DNA of 64,000 nucleotides from Alphaproteobacteria bacterium (GCA_024279035.1 JAJRSA010000009.1:1-64000); one strand, 5' to 3'. Positions 8,601 through 18,494 are shown, counted from the first letter of the stretch. A program made the numbers and translations. Notes: generated by a model from the sequence alone, not told the origin.

Positions 8601-10016
8601 ATGACAGACAAACCACAACAAAATCAAAAAAAACTCTATATCAAGACATGGGGCTGTCAGATGAATGTCTATGACTCTCATCGTATTTCTGATGTTTTAA
8701 AGCCTTTAGGCTATGCCCTCTCTGATACACCTGAGAATGCAGACATGATTGTCCTCAACACCTGCCATATCCGAGAAAAAGCCACTGAAAAAGTTTTCTC
8801 AGAGCTCGGACGCCTGAAGCCCCACAAAGAAAAACGCCAAGCAGAAACAGGAGAGCGAACACTCCTAGCGGTGGCTGGATGTGTAGCCCAAGCGGAAGGT
8901 GACATTATTACACAACGCGCGCCCTATGTAGACCTTGTTTTTGGGCCACAAACCTATCACCGTTTGCCAGAGATGGTCGCCAAGCTCACAGGTGCACGTC
9001 AAAAAAAACGACTTATTGATACTGATTTTCCTGTCGAAAGTAAATTTGACCACCTCCCTGAAGAACATAATAGCCAAGGGGCTGCTGCCTTTTTGTCCAT
9101 CCAAGAAGGCTGTGACAAATTCTGTACTTTTTGCGTTGTGCCTTATACACGAGGCGCTGAATATTCTCGCTCTGTCCAATCCATTTTGGATGAAGCTCAT
9201 AAGCTTGTAGATCATGGCGCTAAAGAAATCAATGTACTGGGGCAAAACGTCAATGCCTATCATGGTGATGGCTTAGACGGAAAAGCAGCCGATCTTCCCG
9301 ATCTTCTCTCTGCCCTCTCAGAGATCAATGGATTAGAGCGTCTCCGCTATACGACTTCTCACCCAAGAGACATGGATGATCGTTTGATTCAAGCGCATGG
9401 GGATTTGGGTAAACTCATGCCCTTTCTTCATCTGCCTATTCAAAGCGGATCAGATAAAATTCTCGATGAAATGAACCGCAAGCATACAAGTGATCATTAC
9501 AGAGAGATCATTCAAAAACTTAAGAAAGTACGCCCTGATCTTGCGATGTCTTCTGACATTATCGTCGGATTCCCCGGAGAATCTGACCAAGATTTTGAAG
9601 ACACCATGACCCTTATCCGAGACATCACTTTCGTGTCATGCTATTCTTTTAAATATTCTGCACGCCCCGGCACACCTGCCGCATCCATGCAAAACTTGAT
9701 CCGAGAAGATGTCAAATCAGAGCGCCTCTCTCGCCTTCAAACACTCCTCAGCGAACAACAATACACCTACAATAAAACTTTTATGGGACAAACCATCCCT
9801 GTTCTCTTTGATCGCAAAGGAAAAGAAGGACATAAATCTGCAGGCTTTATCCAAGGGCGTTCAGAATACAACCACGCCATCCACGTCAAAGGCAACGAAC
9901 GCCTCATTGGACAAATCATTGATATCCACGTCACAGAAACGCGCCCTAGTTCTTTGACGGGAGATGTAGTAACATCCGAGTATGACTCATCTCATTTAAA
10001 AGTCGCTCAGCTCTAA
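8601..10016 (+). CDS. miaB: tRNA-2-methylthio-N6-dimethylallyladenosine synthase MiaB
   Basis: 471-aa radical-SAM methylthiotransferase that adds the methylthio group to i6A37 in tRNAs reading U-starting codons. The N-terminal UPF0004 domain supplies three cysteines (TWGCQMN, NTCHIREKA, AGCVAQAEG) for the auxiliary cluster. The radical-SAM CxxxCxxC is GCDKFCTFCVVPYTRG near residue 170. A C-terminal TRAM region is present. The start ATG follows an AGGGCAG ribosome site. The gene leads the conserved miaB-phoH-ybeY-corC-lnt cluster; phoH starts only 17 bp after its stop. Confidence 0.97.
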   Translation: MTDKPQQNQKKLYIKTWGCQMNVYDSHRISDVLKPLGYALSDTPENADMIVLNTCHIREKATEKVFSELGRLKPHKEKRQAETGERTLLAVAGCVAQAEGDIITQRAPYVDLVFGPQTYHRLPEMVAKLTGARQKKRLIDTDFPVESKFDHLPEEHNSQGAAAFLSIQEGCDKFCTFCVVPYTRGAEYSRSVQSILDEAHKLVDHGAKEINVLGQNVNAYHGDGLDGKAADLPDLLSALSEINGLERLRYTTSHPRDMDDRLIQAHGDLGKLMPFLHLPIQSGSDKILDEMNRKHTSDHYREIIQKLKKVRPDLAMSSDIIVGFPGESDQDFEDTMTLIRDITFVSCYSFKYSARPGTPAASMQNLIREDVKSERLSRLQTLLSEQQYTYNKTFMGQTIPVLFDRKGKEGHKSAGFIQGRSEYNHAIHVKGNERLIGQIIDIHVTETRPSSLTGDVVTSEYDSSHLKVAQL

Positions 10017-10033
10017 ATTTAAAGGTCACAGCT

Positions 10034-10978
10034 ATTTCTAAAATCACCATAGAACTTCCCGACACCCAAACCGCCATCGCTCTTTTTGGTGAGTGTAATG
10101 CCAATCTTAAGCATATTGAGCAAAGCTTAGAGACGACGATCTCTGATAGAGGCCTTGTTTTAACTCTAAGAGCTCCTCATGCTAAGAAAGCAGAGACACT
10201 CATTCACGCCCTCCTCCTCAAGCTTAAAGAGGGAAAAGAGTATATTTCAATTGCAGATATTGATGCCGAACTTCGGTTTTTAAATAAGGAGTCCCCAAAA
10301 ATGAACACCCCACGTAAATCTATTAAAGTAAAGAAAAAAAGCATTGATGCGCGTAGCCCTCGCCAAGCCACTTATATTGATGCGCTTGAAGATAAAGATA
10401 TGATCTTTGGCATTGGCCCTGCGGGAACAGGAAAAACGTATTTAGCGGTGGCAAAGGCCGTGGCTCTGTATGAAACAAAGATGGTGGAACGGATGGTCTT
10501 TTGTCGTCCAGCGGTCGAAGCAGGCGAAAAATTAGGCTTTCTTCCAGGAGACATGCAAGATAAAATTGACCCGTATTTGAGCCCTATCTATGACGCTCTT
10601 TATGACTTTTTAGGCAAAGAGATTGCCGAAAAACTTCTAGAGAATGGGGATATAGAGATTGCCCCTCTTGCTTTTATGCGCGGGCGTACTTTATCAGATG
10701 CATGCGTCATTCTAGATGAGGCGCAAAACACAACTTCGGCGCAAATGAAGATGTTTCTCAGTCGTATGGGAGACCGTACAAAGATGATTATCACAGGAGA
10801 CCCAGATCAAACCGACCTCCCAATGGGTCAAATATCAGGTCTAAGTGAAGCCATCACTATTTTAAAAGATATGGAAGATGTCGCCTTTACTGAGTTCACA
10901 ATCGACGATGTTGTGCGTCATCATCTTGTGGCTAAGATTCTGCGTGCCTATGATAAACAAAAATCAAAATCTTCATGA
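10034..10978 (+). CDS. phoH: PhoH-family ATPase, probable ATT start
   Basis: PhoH/YbeZ proteins pair an N-terminal KH-like domain with an ATPase and partner YbeY in ribosome or RNA quality control. The ATPase is clear: Walker A GPAGTGKTYLA, Walker B CVILDEAQNTT and the GDPDQTDLP loop. An ATG at 10301 with AAGGAG ahead would give only 225 aa. The same frame is open upstream to 9986, however, and encodes the expected N-terminal domain (KITIELPDTQTAIALFGECN, then NLKHIEQSL). That stretch has no ATG, GTG or TTG. ATT at 10034 sits 8 bases after AAAGG, exactly where homologues begin, giving 314 aa. Both initiation sites may be used. The stop overlaps ybeY (ATGA). Confidence 0.8.
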   Translation: MSKITIELPDTQTAIALFGECNANLKHIEQSLETTISDRGLVLTLRAPHAKKAETLIHALLLKLKEGKEYISIADIDAELRFLNKESPKMNTPRKSIKVKKKSIDARSPRQATYIDALEDKDMIFGIGPAGTGKTYLAVAKAVALYETKMVERMVFCRPAVEAGEKLGFLPGDMQDKIDPYLSPIYDALYDFLGKEIAEKLLENGDIEIAPLAFMRGRTLSDACVILDEAQNTTSAQMKMFLSRMGDRTKMIITGDPDQTDLPMGQISGLSEAITILKDMEDVAFTEFTIDDVVRHHLVAKILRAYDKQKSKSS

Positions 10979-11415
10979 GCACTGTAGATATTATTATCAA
11001 TGATTGTGCGTGGAATGTTATCCAAATTGAGAGTGCCTCCATCACAAAAGCAATCATTCAGCATCTTAAGCTTGATACAGAAACCAACTTTTCCCTTCTC
11101 CTCACCAATGATGAAGAAATAACAGTTTTCAACACAACTTACCGTCAAAAAGAAAACCCAACAAACGTTCTTTCCTTTCCGTGTGAAGGTATAGAAGGCT
11201 ATATAGGAGATATTATTCTCTCCTATGACACCATAAAAAAAGAATCTGAGGATCAAAACAAATCATTTACGGATCATTTGACCCATATGATTGTCCACGG
11301 CGTTTTACACCTCTTGGGGTATGACCATCGTGAAGACGAGGACGCAAACATCATGGAGTCTCATGAACGTGCAATTCTCTCTAGCCTAAAGATAAAAAAT
11401 CCTTATGATGCGTGA
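10975..11415 (+). CDS. ybeY: Endoribonuclease YbeY
   Basis: 146-aa metal-dependent RNase of the UPF0054 family, used in 16S rRNA 3' maturation and 70S ribosome quality control. The zinc motif is complete: HMIVHGVLHLLGYDH near residue 110, giving the HxxxHxxxxxH ligand pattern. The substrate-side region FNTTYRQKENPTNVLSFP, typical of the family, is also present. Translation is coupled to phoH through an ATGA overlap, matching the known YbeY-YbeZ partnership. Confidence 0.96.
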   Translation: MSTVDIIINDCAWNVIQIESASITKAIIQHLKLDTETNFSLLLTNDEEITVFNTTYRQKENPTNVLSFPCEGIEGYIGDIILSYDTIKKESEDQNKSFTDHLTHMIVHGVLHLLGYDHREDEDANIMESHERAILSSLKIKNPYDA

Positions 11416-11418
11416 AGA

Positions 11419-12321
11419 ATGAAACCAGAAACAAAACATGATGCCTGTGAAAAAGGAGAGACGGGTTTTTTTTCCTTTCTCAATCCTTTTAAAAAGGACA
11501 AAAGCACCAACCCGTCTGAATCTCTCAAAGAAGCTGTAGATGCTTATTTAGAAGATTCAGCGACAGAGGATATAAATGGAGAAGAAGGAGAGTCACTTCT
11601 TCTTTCAAATGTTTTGGCTCTGAAAGATTTAGACGTTACAGATATCATGATCCCTCGCGCGGACATTGTGGCCATTGAAGTCTCTTCAACAAACGAAGAG
11701 TTATTAGAGCTTTTAACAGAAAAACAATTTAGTCGCCTTCCTGTCTACAAAGAAACACTCGATGAAATTCTAGGCACAATTCATATCAAGGACATTCTGG
11801 CGAAGATGACCAAAAACGAGCCTTTTGATATTCAATCCCTCACACGTGACGCCCCTATCGTCTCTCCTGCCATGCCTATCCTTGATCTTGTCCATCTTAT
11901 GAGACAAAGACGACGCCACTTAGTCATGGTTGTGGATGAGTATGGAGGCATTGATGGATTGGTCACCATTGGAGATGTCATTGAAGAAGTCCTCGGAGAG
12001 ATTGATGATGAATATAATGTAGAAGATGATTCTAATATTACAAAAAAGCCAGATGGAACCTATATCCTTGATGCACGTATTCTCTTGGACGATCTAGAAA
12101 AAGAAATTGAACAGACACTTCAAATTGTAGAAGATGACGATGTTGACACGCTTGGAGGTCTCATTTCTTTTTTGGCGGGACGTCTTCCTGCCCGAGGAGA
12201 AATTATTGAAGATCCTAAAACAGGGGCATGTTTTGAGATTCTAGACGCAGACCCTCGTAAGATCAAACAAGTACATCTAACCCTTCATGCTCCTAAGCTA
12301 TCTGATAAGAGCGATGAATAA
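11419..12321 (+). CDS. corC: CorC/HlyC-type CBS-domain protein (YbeX-like)
   Basis: 300 aa. Two CBS domains lie in the middle: VTDIMIPRADIVAIEV begins the first, and IVSPAMPILDLVHLMRQRR with VDEYGGIDGLVTIGDVIEEV forms the second. A C-terminal CorC_HlyC/transporter-associated domain ends near DPRKIKQVHLTLH. The family is linked to magnesium/cobalt homeostasis and, through synteny with ybeY, to ribosome metabolism. No membrane domain is present, so it is the short cytosolic form. It starts three bases after the ybeY stop and overlaps lnt at its end. Confidence 0.93.
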   Translation: MKPETKHDACEKGETGFFSFLNPFKKDKSTNPSESLKEAVDAYLEDSATEDINGEEGESLLLSNVLALKDLDVTDIMIPRADIVAIEVSSTNEELLELLTEKQFSRLPVYKETLDEILGTIHIKDILAKMTKNEPFDIQSLTRDAPIVSPAMPILDLVHLMRQRRRHLVMVVDEYGGIDGLVTIGDVIEEVLGEIDDEYNVEDDSNITKKPDGTYILDARILLDDLEKEIEQTLQIVEDDDVDTLGGLISFLAGRLPARGEIIEDPKTGACFEILDADPRKIKQVHLTLHAPKLSDKSDE

Positions 12322-13750
12322 AAATGTTTGTATACTATTTTTAGCTCTTTTTTTCGGAGCTATCGGCGCACTTGCCTTTCCACCCTATAATTATACAATT
12401 TTAGGTCTTGTAAGCTACGGCTCTCTTTTTCTTCTTATTCATAAAAGTACAAGCCTTAAAGAAACGGCTCTCTATAGCTTTTTGTGGGGCACAGGATTTC
12501 ATGTCTCCGGACTTTGGTGGATTGCTCAAGCTCTTTTGGTCGAGGGGAACCCTTATAAATGGGCGTACCCTTTAGCTGTTTTGGGGTTGCCTATTTTACT
12601 TAGTTTATTTTATGTCTGTTTTTGTATTTTCTACAAAAAAATTATATTCCAAAAAAAGATCCCTCTTCTCCTCTCTGCGCTTCTTTTTGCCCTCTTCTTT
12701 TCTCTCTTTGAATGGATGCGTGGCGTTATATTTACAGGATTTCCATGGAATCTGCCTGCCTATATATGGTCACAACAGATTGAAATTTTACAATCTCTCA
12801 GTTTTTTAGGGGCATACGGCTTAAGTGCCCTCACACTTCTTTTCTCTATTATTCTAAGTACTCTCATCATAGATCACTCTAAAACCTCCATTACAGGCGC
12901 TTTTCTTATTTTAACCTTGTTCTCGTGTTTTTATGTTTGGGGAGACAACAGACTTCAAAACGCACCTCCCTATACGCCCCCAGAGGGTCTTATGATCCGT
13001 ATCATTCAACCTAATATTAGTCAGGTCGAAAAATGGAATCCTAATTACTATACCAAACATTTAAATACTCTTATGAGTTTATCGATTTCTGACATCCCTG
13101 ATAATGGGGACACAAAAGCGTTTCTTATTTTTCCAGAAACAGCGCTCAACGATGTCATGATGAGCACGGCAAAAGCCAAAGAGGTGTTTCAAAAAATATC
13201 CGAGGCCTACAAAGCAAAAGGGAAAGATGTTTTTATTCTGACAGGTGCTCTGCGGACGCATGTTCTCAATGACACTCAAAAAGAATATTATAACAGCGCG
13301 CTCCTTTATAATTCTGAGGGCTATATTATTGATGACTATAATAAAAGCCATCTTGTCCCCTTTGGAGAATATATGCCCTTGTCCAATATTATTGATATTT
13401 CTCCCATAGTGCAATTCACAGGGTTTACAGCGGGTGAAGGCGTGAAAACGATCTATCACAAAGACCTTCCTTCTTTTGGAGTGGCGCTGTGTTACGAGAT
13501 TATCTTTCCTCATAAGCTCATTGATCAAAATGACCGCCCAGACATCCTCATCACACTCACCAATGATGCATGGTATGGACAAACACCGGGACCCTATCAA
13601 CATTATATGATGGCGCGATATCGTGCCATTGAAGAACATCTCCCTGTCCTACGCTCTGCCAATACAGGGGTTTCTGGCGCATTCGATTCCTATGGGCGAG
13701 AGATAAAGAGCCTCCCTCTCGATAAAAGAGGATTTATAGACCTATACTAA
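12314..13750 (+). CDS. lnt: Apolipoprotein N-acyltransferase Lnt
   Basis: 478-aa inner-membrane enzyme that adds the third acyl chain to lipoproteins. Several membrane helices occupy the first 200 residues. A nitrilase-fold domain follows, with the catalytic triad visible as Glu in FPETALND, Lys in YNKSHLVPFGEYMP and Cys in VALCYEIIFP. I take the ATG at 12314, whose first bases overlap the corC stop; an ATG nine codons upstream has no clear ribosome site. The gene supports a cell envelope with triacylated lipoproteins, consistent with the DUF192 lipoprotein here. Confidence 0.95.
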   Translation: MNKNVCILFLALFFGAIGALAFPPYNYTILGLVSYGSLFLLIHKSTSLKETALYSFLWGTGFHVSGLWWIAQALLVEGNPYKWAYPLAVLGLPILLSLFYVCFCIFYKKIIFQKKIPLLLSALLFALFFSLFEWMRGVIFTGFPWNLPAYIWSQQIEILQSLSFLGAYGLSALTLLFSIILSTLIIDHSKTSITGAFLILTLFSCFYVWGDNRLQNAPPYTPPEGLMIRIIQPNISQVEKWNPNYYTKHLNTLMSLSISDIPDNGDTKAFLIFPETALNDVMMSTAKAKEVFQKISEAYKAKGKDVFILTGALRTHVLNDTQKEYYNSALLYNSEGYIIDDYNKSHLVPFGEYMPLSNIIDISPIVQFTGFTAGEGVKTIYHKDLPSFGVALCYEIIFPHKLIDQNDRPDILITLTNDAWYGQTPGPYQHYMMARYRAIEEHLPVLRSANTGVSGAFDSYGREIKSLPLDKRGFIDLY

Positions 13751-13793
13751 AGAATAGGATCTATAGGCCTATATTGACTTATCATGAATACAA

Positions 13794-14237
13794 ATGTATG
13801 TATTTCCTATGTTAAAGACTCCTGCTATAGCTCATGATGAGCATGTGACACGTCAACTTGATCTCCATATAGGGTCTCTCATCAAACGGCTGAGGCTTAA
13901 ATCTGGAATTACACAAACGGCATTGAGTCAGGGCACAGGTGTTTCTTTACAGCAAATTCAAAAATATGAATCCGCCATCAACCGCGTAAGTGCCAGTCGT
14001 CTCTACTGGTTTGCGCGTGTTCTCCGCACCTCGCCCAATTACTTTTTTGATAGCTTTGTGTCGCAAAATAATGAGAAAACAGGATTGTGTGATAATGAAC
14101 AAGACGGGTTTATCTCTCAACATACAGAGCTTGAACGTGAAAAAGAAGCTTTACTCACCTCCTATTTTGCAATTAAAGATCCAACCAAGAGAAAATGGCA
14201 TTTAGATCATATCCTCCAAGATTCTCTTTCTGAATAA
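13794..14237 (+). CDS. XRE-family helix-turn-helix regulator
   Basis: 147 aa with a Cro/CI-type HTH at residues about 25-80: IGSLIKRLRLKSGITQTALS, VSLQQIQKYE, then SASRLYWFARVLRTSPNYFF. This spacing and the trailing LYxFARVL are common in small alphaproteobacterial regulators found upstream of metK. No effector or peptidase domain follows. It reads toward metK with an 81-bp gap. I found no operator that I could assign to it. Confidence 0.87.
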   Translation: MYVFPMLKTPAIAHDEHVTRQLDLHIGSLIKRLRLKSGITQTALSQGTGVSLQQIQKYESAINRVSASRLYWFARVLRTSPNYFFDSFVSQNNEKTGLCDNEQDGFISQHTELEREKEALLTSYFAIKDPTKRKWHLDHILQDSLSE

Positions 14238-14318
14238 TATAGATCCTCTCCCTTGAAACACAGATAAATACAACGTAGTCTGGGACTCTTACTCTATTCA
14301 TTCCAAAGGATTTACTCC

Positions 14319-15500
14319 ATGCTCCAAAATTCAAAAGACTTTATTTTCACTAGCGAATCCGTCTCCGAGGGTCATCCAGATAAAATTTGCGACCGCATTT
14401 CTGACGCCGTCTTGGATCATTTTATAACGAGTGACCCTCAAGCGCGCGTCGCCTGTGAAACAGCGGTTACAACGGATTTTGTTTGCTTATTGGGAGAAAT
14501 TCGTTCTAAAGAGAAAATCTCTAAGAATGTTATTCGAGACATTACTCGTCAATGCATCAAAGATATTGGATATGATCAGGAAGGCTTTAGTTGGAAAGAT
14601 CTTAATATCGATGTCCGCCTCCATGCACAATCTCTGGATATTGCACAAGGTGTTGATTCTGGTACAGGGGTTGACGAAGAAGAAGGCGCAGGAGATCAGG
14701 GGATTATGTTTGGATATGCCTGCAAGGAAACCCCAAGCCTTATGCCCGCCCCTATTTATTACTCTCATGCTATTTTAAAATCTTTATCTGATGCACGACG
14801 CTCTGGTGCTATTCCAGAGCTTGAGCCCGATGCAAAATCACAAGTCACCCTTCAATATAAAGACGGGCAACCTGTCAGTGCTCAATCTATCGTTGTGTCA
14901 ACACAACATGTTGAAGACACAACGCAAGACTACATTCGAGAGATCGTCCGTACTCATGTCCAAAAAGTTCTTCCCGAGGGATGGATGTGCTCTGAAGACG
15001 AATTTTATGTGAACCCAACAGGGAGATTCGTCATTGGAGGCCCCGTCGGAGATGCCGGTCTCACAGGACGCAAGATTATTGTCGACACCTATGGAGGATC
15101 TGCCCCTCATGGTGGAGGTGCTTTTTCCGGGAAAGACCCCACAAAAGTTGATCGCTCTGCGGCGTACGCTGCGCGCTATATTGCCAAAAATATGGTTGCC
15201 GCTGACTATGCAGAAAAATGTACTATTCAGCTCTCCTATGCCATAGGGATCTCAAAACCTATTTCTCTGTACGTCAATACACATGGGACAGGCACTGTCC
15301 CTGAAACTGTCCTTAGTGACGCCATTTCAAAAGTCATCGATTTAAGCCCCCGTGGCATTCGAACCCACCTCAAACTCAACCGCCCTATTTATGCCCGCAC
15401 CGCAGCCTATGGACATTTTGGGCGTGATCCTGAAGCCGATGGTGGGTTTTCATGGGAAAAACTGGATCTCGTTGAGAAGCTCCAAAAAGAAATTGGCTAA
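14319..15500 (+). CDS. metK: S-adenosylmethionine synthetase MetK
   Basis: 393-aa enzyme making SAM from methionine and ATP. All three repeat domains are present: [20 protein letters not shown] at the N terminus, [12 protein letters not shown], then [20 protein letters not shown] and [20 protein letters not shown]. Length and motifs are normal. No SAM riboswitch was recognised in the 81-bp leader. It is followed by trmB and, a little further, by radical-SAM and methyltransferase users of its product (MiaB, UbiG and others). Confidence 0.97.
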   Translation: MLQNSKDFIFTSESVSEGHPDKICDRISDAVLDHFITSDPQARVACETAVTTDFVCLLGEIRSKEKISKNVIRDITRQCIKDIGYDQEGFSWKDLNIDVRLHAQSLDIAQGVDSGTGVDEEEGAGDQGIMFGYACKETPSLMPAPIYYSHAILKSLSDARRSGAIPELEPDAKSQVTLQYKDGQPVSAQSIVVSTQHVEDTTQDYIREIVRTHVQKVLPEGWMCSEDEFYVNPTGRFVIGGPVGDAGLTGRKIIVDTYGGSAPHGGGAFSGKDPTKVDRSAAYAARYIAKNMVAADYAEKCTIQLSYAIGISKPISLYVNTHGTGTVPETVLSDAISKVIDLSPRGIRTHLKLNRPIYARTAAYGHFGRDPEADGGFSWEKLDLVEKLQKEIG

Positions 15501-15515
15501 AGATATCCCTTTTTA

Positions 15516-16208
15516 ATGCAGAAAGAACGGATCAGAAAAGTGTATGGGCGTCGTCAAGGACGTCCCTTACGGGGAGATCGTCAAAAGGCGCTAGATACCC
15601 TCTACCCTAAGCTCTCAATTTCCATGGAGTGTCTTGGAAAAGAAGGCACGCTTGCCCCCTCCTCTCTCTTTGAAGAAAAAACCACTTTTATTTTTGAAAT
15701 TGGCTTTGGAAGCGGGGAATTCTTGCACAATAATATGCGCACTCATCCTGACATAGGCTTTATAGGCGCAGAGCCTTTTGTTAACGGGATGTCTTCATTC
15801 TTAAAAGAGATTAAAGACGAAGATCACAGTAATATCCGCGTTTTGATGGATGACGCGCTTATTCTCGCACACAGCCTAACCTCCGACTCTCTTGATCATA
15901 TCTATGTTTTAAACCCAGACCCATGGCCAAAAACACGCCATCATAAAAGACGTATGATCAGCCAAAGGAACCTCACTGAGTTTGCTCGCCTTCTTAAATC
16001 TGGAGGCACATTAACAATGACCACAGATGTAGACTCTCTTGCCGAATGGATGTGCACTCAAGCCAGTATCCACCCCGATTTTGAATGGACAGCCCAAAAA
16101 GGAGATGATTGGCGTACAATGCCTCAAGGCTGGTACCAAACGCGCTACGAACTGAAAGGAAAAGAAGCAGGGCGACAGCAGAGCTATCTTATTTTTGAGA
16201 GAAGATAA
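15516..16208 (+). CDS. trmB: tRNA (guanine-N7-)-methyltransferase TrmB
   Basis: 230-aa SAM-dependent methyltransferase forming m7G46 in tRNA. SAM-binding motif I is FEIGFGSGEFLHNN, and the family signature HIYVLNPDPWPKTRHHKRRM is complete. The C-terminal DxxxYxxW-like region WYQTRYELKGKEAGR is also present. It starts 16 bp after metK and is probably co-transcribed with it, a pairing usual in Alphaproteobacteria. Confidence 0.96.
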   Translation: MQKERIRKVYGRRQGRPLRGDRQKALDTLYPKLSISMECLGKEGTLAPSSLFEEKTTFIFEIGFGSGEFLHNNMRTHPDIGFIGAEPFVNGMSSFLKEIKDEDHSNIRVLMDDALILAHSLTSDSLDHIYVLNPDPWPKTRHHKRRMISQRNLTEFARLLKSGGTLTMTTDVDSLAEWMCTQASIHPDFEWTAQKGDDWRTMPQGWYQTRYELKGKEAGRQQSYLIFERR

Positions 16209-16242
16209 AAATGATGCCTTATTCGAAACTCAAAAAGAATAC

Positions 16243-16271
16243 TTGCCTTTATTCTCCAAAGCATATATAAA
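16243..16271 (+). promoter_or_regulatory. Predicted promoter of the rimP-nusA-infB operon
   Basis: TTGCCT (16243-16248) and TATAAA (16266-16271) are separated by 17 bp in the 141-bp gap between trmB and rimP. The transcript would begin near 16278 with a leader of about 70 nt. The leader contains a GC-rich stretch (GGTGGGCTCGCGAGGGACC) followed by a T-run, which could form a regulatory structure. Confidence 0.45.
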
Positions 16272-16349
16272 TTCCTTACATTATTGCTCTTATATAAGGG
16301 TGGGCTCGCGAGGGACCTGCCTTTTTTGTTAGATTTTTTTGAGATAGAC

Positions 16350-16871
16350 ATGAATGATACGCAGTTAGAACAGACTATAAGTAAAGCCATTACCCCTGTG
16401 ATTGAAGAAACAGGGCAAAGGCTTGTGTGTGTTGAAATGGGACAGGATGGAAATATGCCTGTGTTACGGGTCATGTGTGAGAACCCTAAAACAAAGCGTA
16501 TTAATATTGATGAATGTGCCACGATTAGCCGTGAGGTCTCTGCAATTTTAGATGTTGAGGATTTCATTTCTTATCGCTATCGCTTGGAAGTGAGTTCTCC
16601 TGGTATTGATCGTCCTTTGGTCACGGCACAAGATTTTGAAAATTATAAAGGCCATGAGGCGCGTATATGGCTTTCGATTCCCTTAGGCAATGGACAAAAG
16701 AAAATGCGTGGAATTATAAAAACTGTCGAAGAGACGCGTGTCACTCTTGTCTCTGATGAGACCGTCTTTGAGGTGGATTTGAATCAAATTTCAAAAGCCA
16801 AACTAATTTTAACAGACGCTCTGATCAAGGAAACTGCAAAATCATTTGAAGTTTCTGATAAATCAGAGTAG
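16350..16871 (+). CDS. rimP: Ribosome maturation factor RimP
   Basis: 173-aa protein needed for 30S assembly, acting on the S12-16S rRNA interaction. Recognisable parts are VIEETGQRLVCVEMGQDGNM at the start, then RINIDECATISREVSAILD and YRLEVSSPGIDRPLV, the family hallmark. I start at ATG 16350, where the conserved domain begins; a further 22 codons upstream are open but unlike RimP. It heads the rimP-nusA operon. Confidence 0.94.
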   Translation: MNDTQLEQTISKAITPVIEETGQRLVCVEMGQDGNMPVLRVMCENPKTKRINIDECATISREVSAILDVEDFISYRYRLEVSSPGIDRPLVTAQDFENYKGHEARIWLSIPLGNGQKKMRGIIKTVEETRVTLVSDETVFEVDLNQISKAKLILTDALIKETAKSFEVSDKSE

Positions 16872-16907
16872 AACCTAAACCCTAGAATAAAATGTAAAGA
16901 GGAAAAT

Positions 16908-18494
16908 ATGGAACTTTTACAGGTCGCAGATGCTCTCGCAAGAGAAAAAAACATTGAAAAAAACATTGTGATTGAAGCCCTTGAGGAAGCTATTCAGAAA
17001 GCTGGACGCTCTAAATACGGCCACGACCAAGATATTCGCGCTAAAATCGACCGCAAAAGCGGTGTTCTTGAACTTACACGCTATCAAACAGTGACAGAAG
17101 AAGAAGAAATTGAGAATGAAACAGCTCAAATCACATTAAAACAAGCCAAACGGATCAAGCCTGATGCCGTTCTGGGTGATGTTTTAATTGATGAACTTCC
17201 CCCTCTTGATTATGGACGCATTGCCGCACAAACGGCTCGTCAGGTGATTTTACAAAAAGTGCGGGAAGCCGAACGCGCCAATCAATATGAAGAATTCAAA
17301 GACCGTGTTGGAGAAATGATCTCTGGAATTGTCAAACGAGTTGAATTCGGAAATGTGACGATTGACCTTGGAAAAGCCGAGGCCGTTATTCGTCGTGATG
17401 AGTCTATTCCACGCGAAAACCTTAAAAATGGAGATCGTGTCCGTGCTTACATTTATGATGTCCGTGAAGAGCCACGTGGTCCTCAAATTTTCTTGTCTCG
17501 TTCTCATCCTCAATTTATGGCTGAACTCTTTAGACAAGAAGTCCCTGAAATTTATGAAGGTATCATTGAAATTAGAAATGTTGCCCGTGACCCTGGAAGT
17601 CGTGCAAAAATTACAGTTTATTCTCGTGATACAGGGATTGACCCTGTTGGAGCATGTGTTGGAATGCGTGGGTCTCGTGTTCAAGCGGTCGTGGGAGAGC
17701 TCCAAGGCGAAAAAATTGACATTATCAGTTGGACAGAAGACTTTCCTACACTCGTAATTAATGCTCTCTCTCCGGCTCAAGTCTCTCGTGTTGTGGTGGA
17801 TGAAGATGCCAATCGTATTGATGTGGCTGTCCCAGAAGATCAACTCAGTCTTGCCATTGGTCGTCGGGGACAAAATGTACGTTTAGCTTCCATCCTCCTT
17901 GGATGGGACATTGACATTATGTCTGAAGCAGAAGAGTCAGAACGCCGTGCCGAAGAATTTAAATCTCGCACCTCGATCTTCATGGAAGGTCTTGATGTGG
18001 ATGACGTGATTGCGCATTTGCTTGTGGCAGAAGGATTTACCTCCATTGAAGAAATTATTGACACACCTCTTGATGAACTCGCGCGGATTGAAGGGTTTTC
18101 TGAAGAGGTTGGCGCGGAGCTTCAAAACCGAGCTCAATCCTTCCTTGATCTCAAAGCACAAGAGCTTAAAAAGAAACAAAAAGAGCTGGGACTTCAAGAT
18201 GATCTTATTGAGCTCTCTCTTGTTCCTTCAAGTCTTGCCATAAAATTGGGGGAAAAAGAGATAAAAACGCGTGATGACCTTGCTGATTTGGCTGCTGATG
18301 AGCTTGTTGAGCTTCTCGGAGAAGATCAGATGAACACCAAAGATGCCAATGATATTATTATGGAGGCGCGCGCCCACTGGTTCCCTGAAGAGGAAACAGA
18401 AGAAGAAGCGAGCGTAGCAGACAATGAGACAACAGAGCAAGACAACGACACTCAGGAGAGCGCGGATAAAAACGACTCTTCTGATGCAGCCTAA
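16908..18494 (+). CDS. nusA: Transcription termination/antitermination factor NusA
   Basis: 528-aa RNA-polymerase-associated factor. In order: N-terminal polymerase-binding domain, S1 domain (GMISGIVKRVEFGNVTIDLG), two KH domains (GACVGMRGSRVQAVVGELQG; LAIGRRGQNVRLASILLGWD), and a C-terminal acidic-repeat region with helix-hairpin-helix-like segments, ending in a strongly acidic tail. It follows rimP at 36 bp with an AGAGG ribosome site. The ylxR gene usually found next is missing here. Confidence 0.97.
   Translation: MELLQVADALAREKNIEKNIVIEALEEAIQKAGRSKYGHDQDIRAKIDRKSGVLELTRYQTVTEEEEIENETAQITLKQAKRIKPDAVLGDVLIDELPPLDYGRIAAQTARQVILQKVREAERANQYEEFKDRVGEMISGIVKRVEFGNVTIDLGKAEAVIRRDESIPRENLKNGDRVRAYIYDVREEPRGPQIFLSRSHPQFMAELFRQEVPEIYEGIIEIRNVARDPGSRAKITVYSRDTGIDPVGACVGMRGSRVQAVVGELQGEKIDIISWTEDFPTLVINALSPAQVSRVVVDEDANRIDVAVPEDQLSLAIGRRGQNVRLASILLGWDIDIMSEAEESERRAEEFKSRTSIFMEGLDVDDVIAHLLVAEGFTSIEEIIDTPLDELARIEGFSEEVGAELQNRAQSFLDLKAQELKKKQKELGLQDDLIELSLVPSSLAIKLGEKEIKTRDDLADLAADELVELLGEDQMNTKDANDIIMEARAHWFPEEETEEEASVADNETTEQDNDTQESADKNDSSDAA

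Noticed and set aside
14238-14318. SAM riboswitch upstream of metK
   Set aside because: The 81-bp leader shows none of the conserved SAM-I, SAM-II or SAM/SAH segments that I could recognise.
16284-16349. Upstream 22-codon extension of RimP
   Set aside because: No similarity to RimP, it overlaps the predicted leader structure, and ATG 16350 begins the conserved domain.
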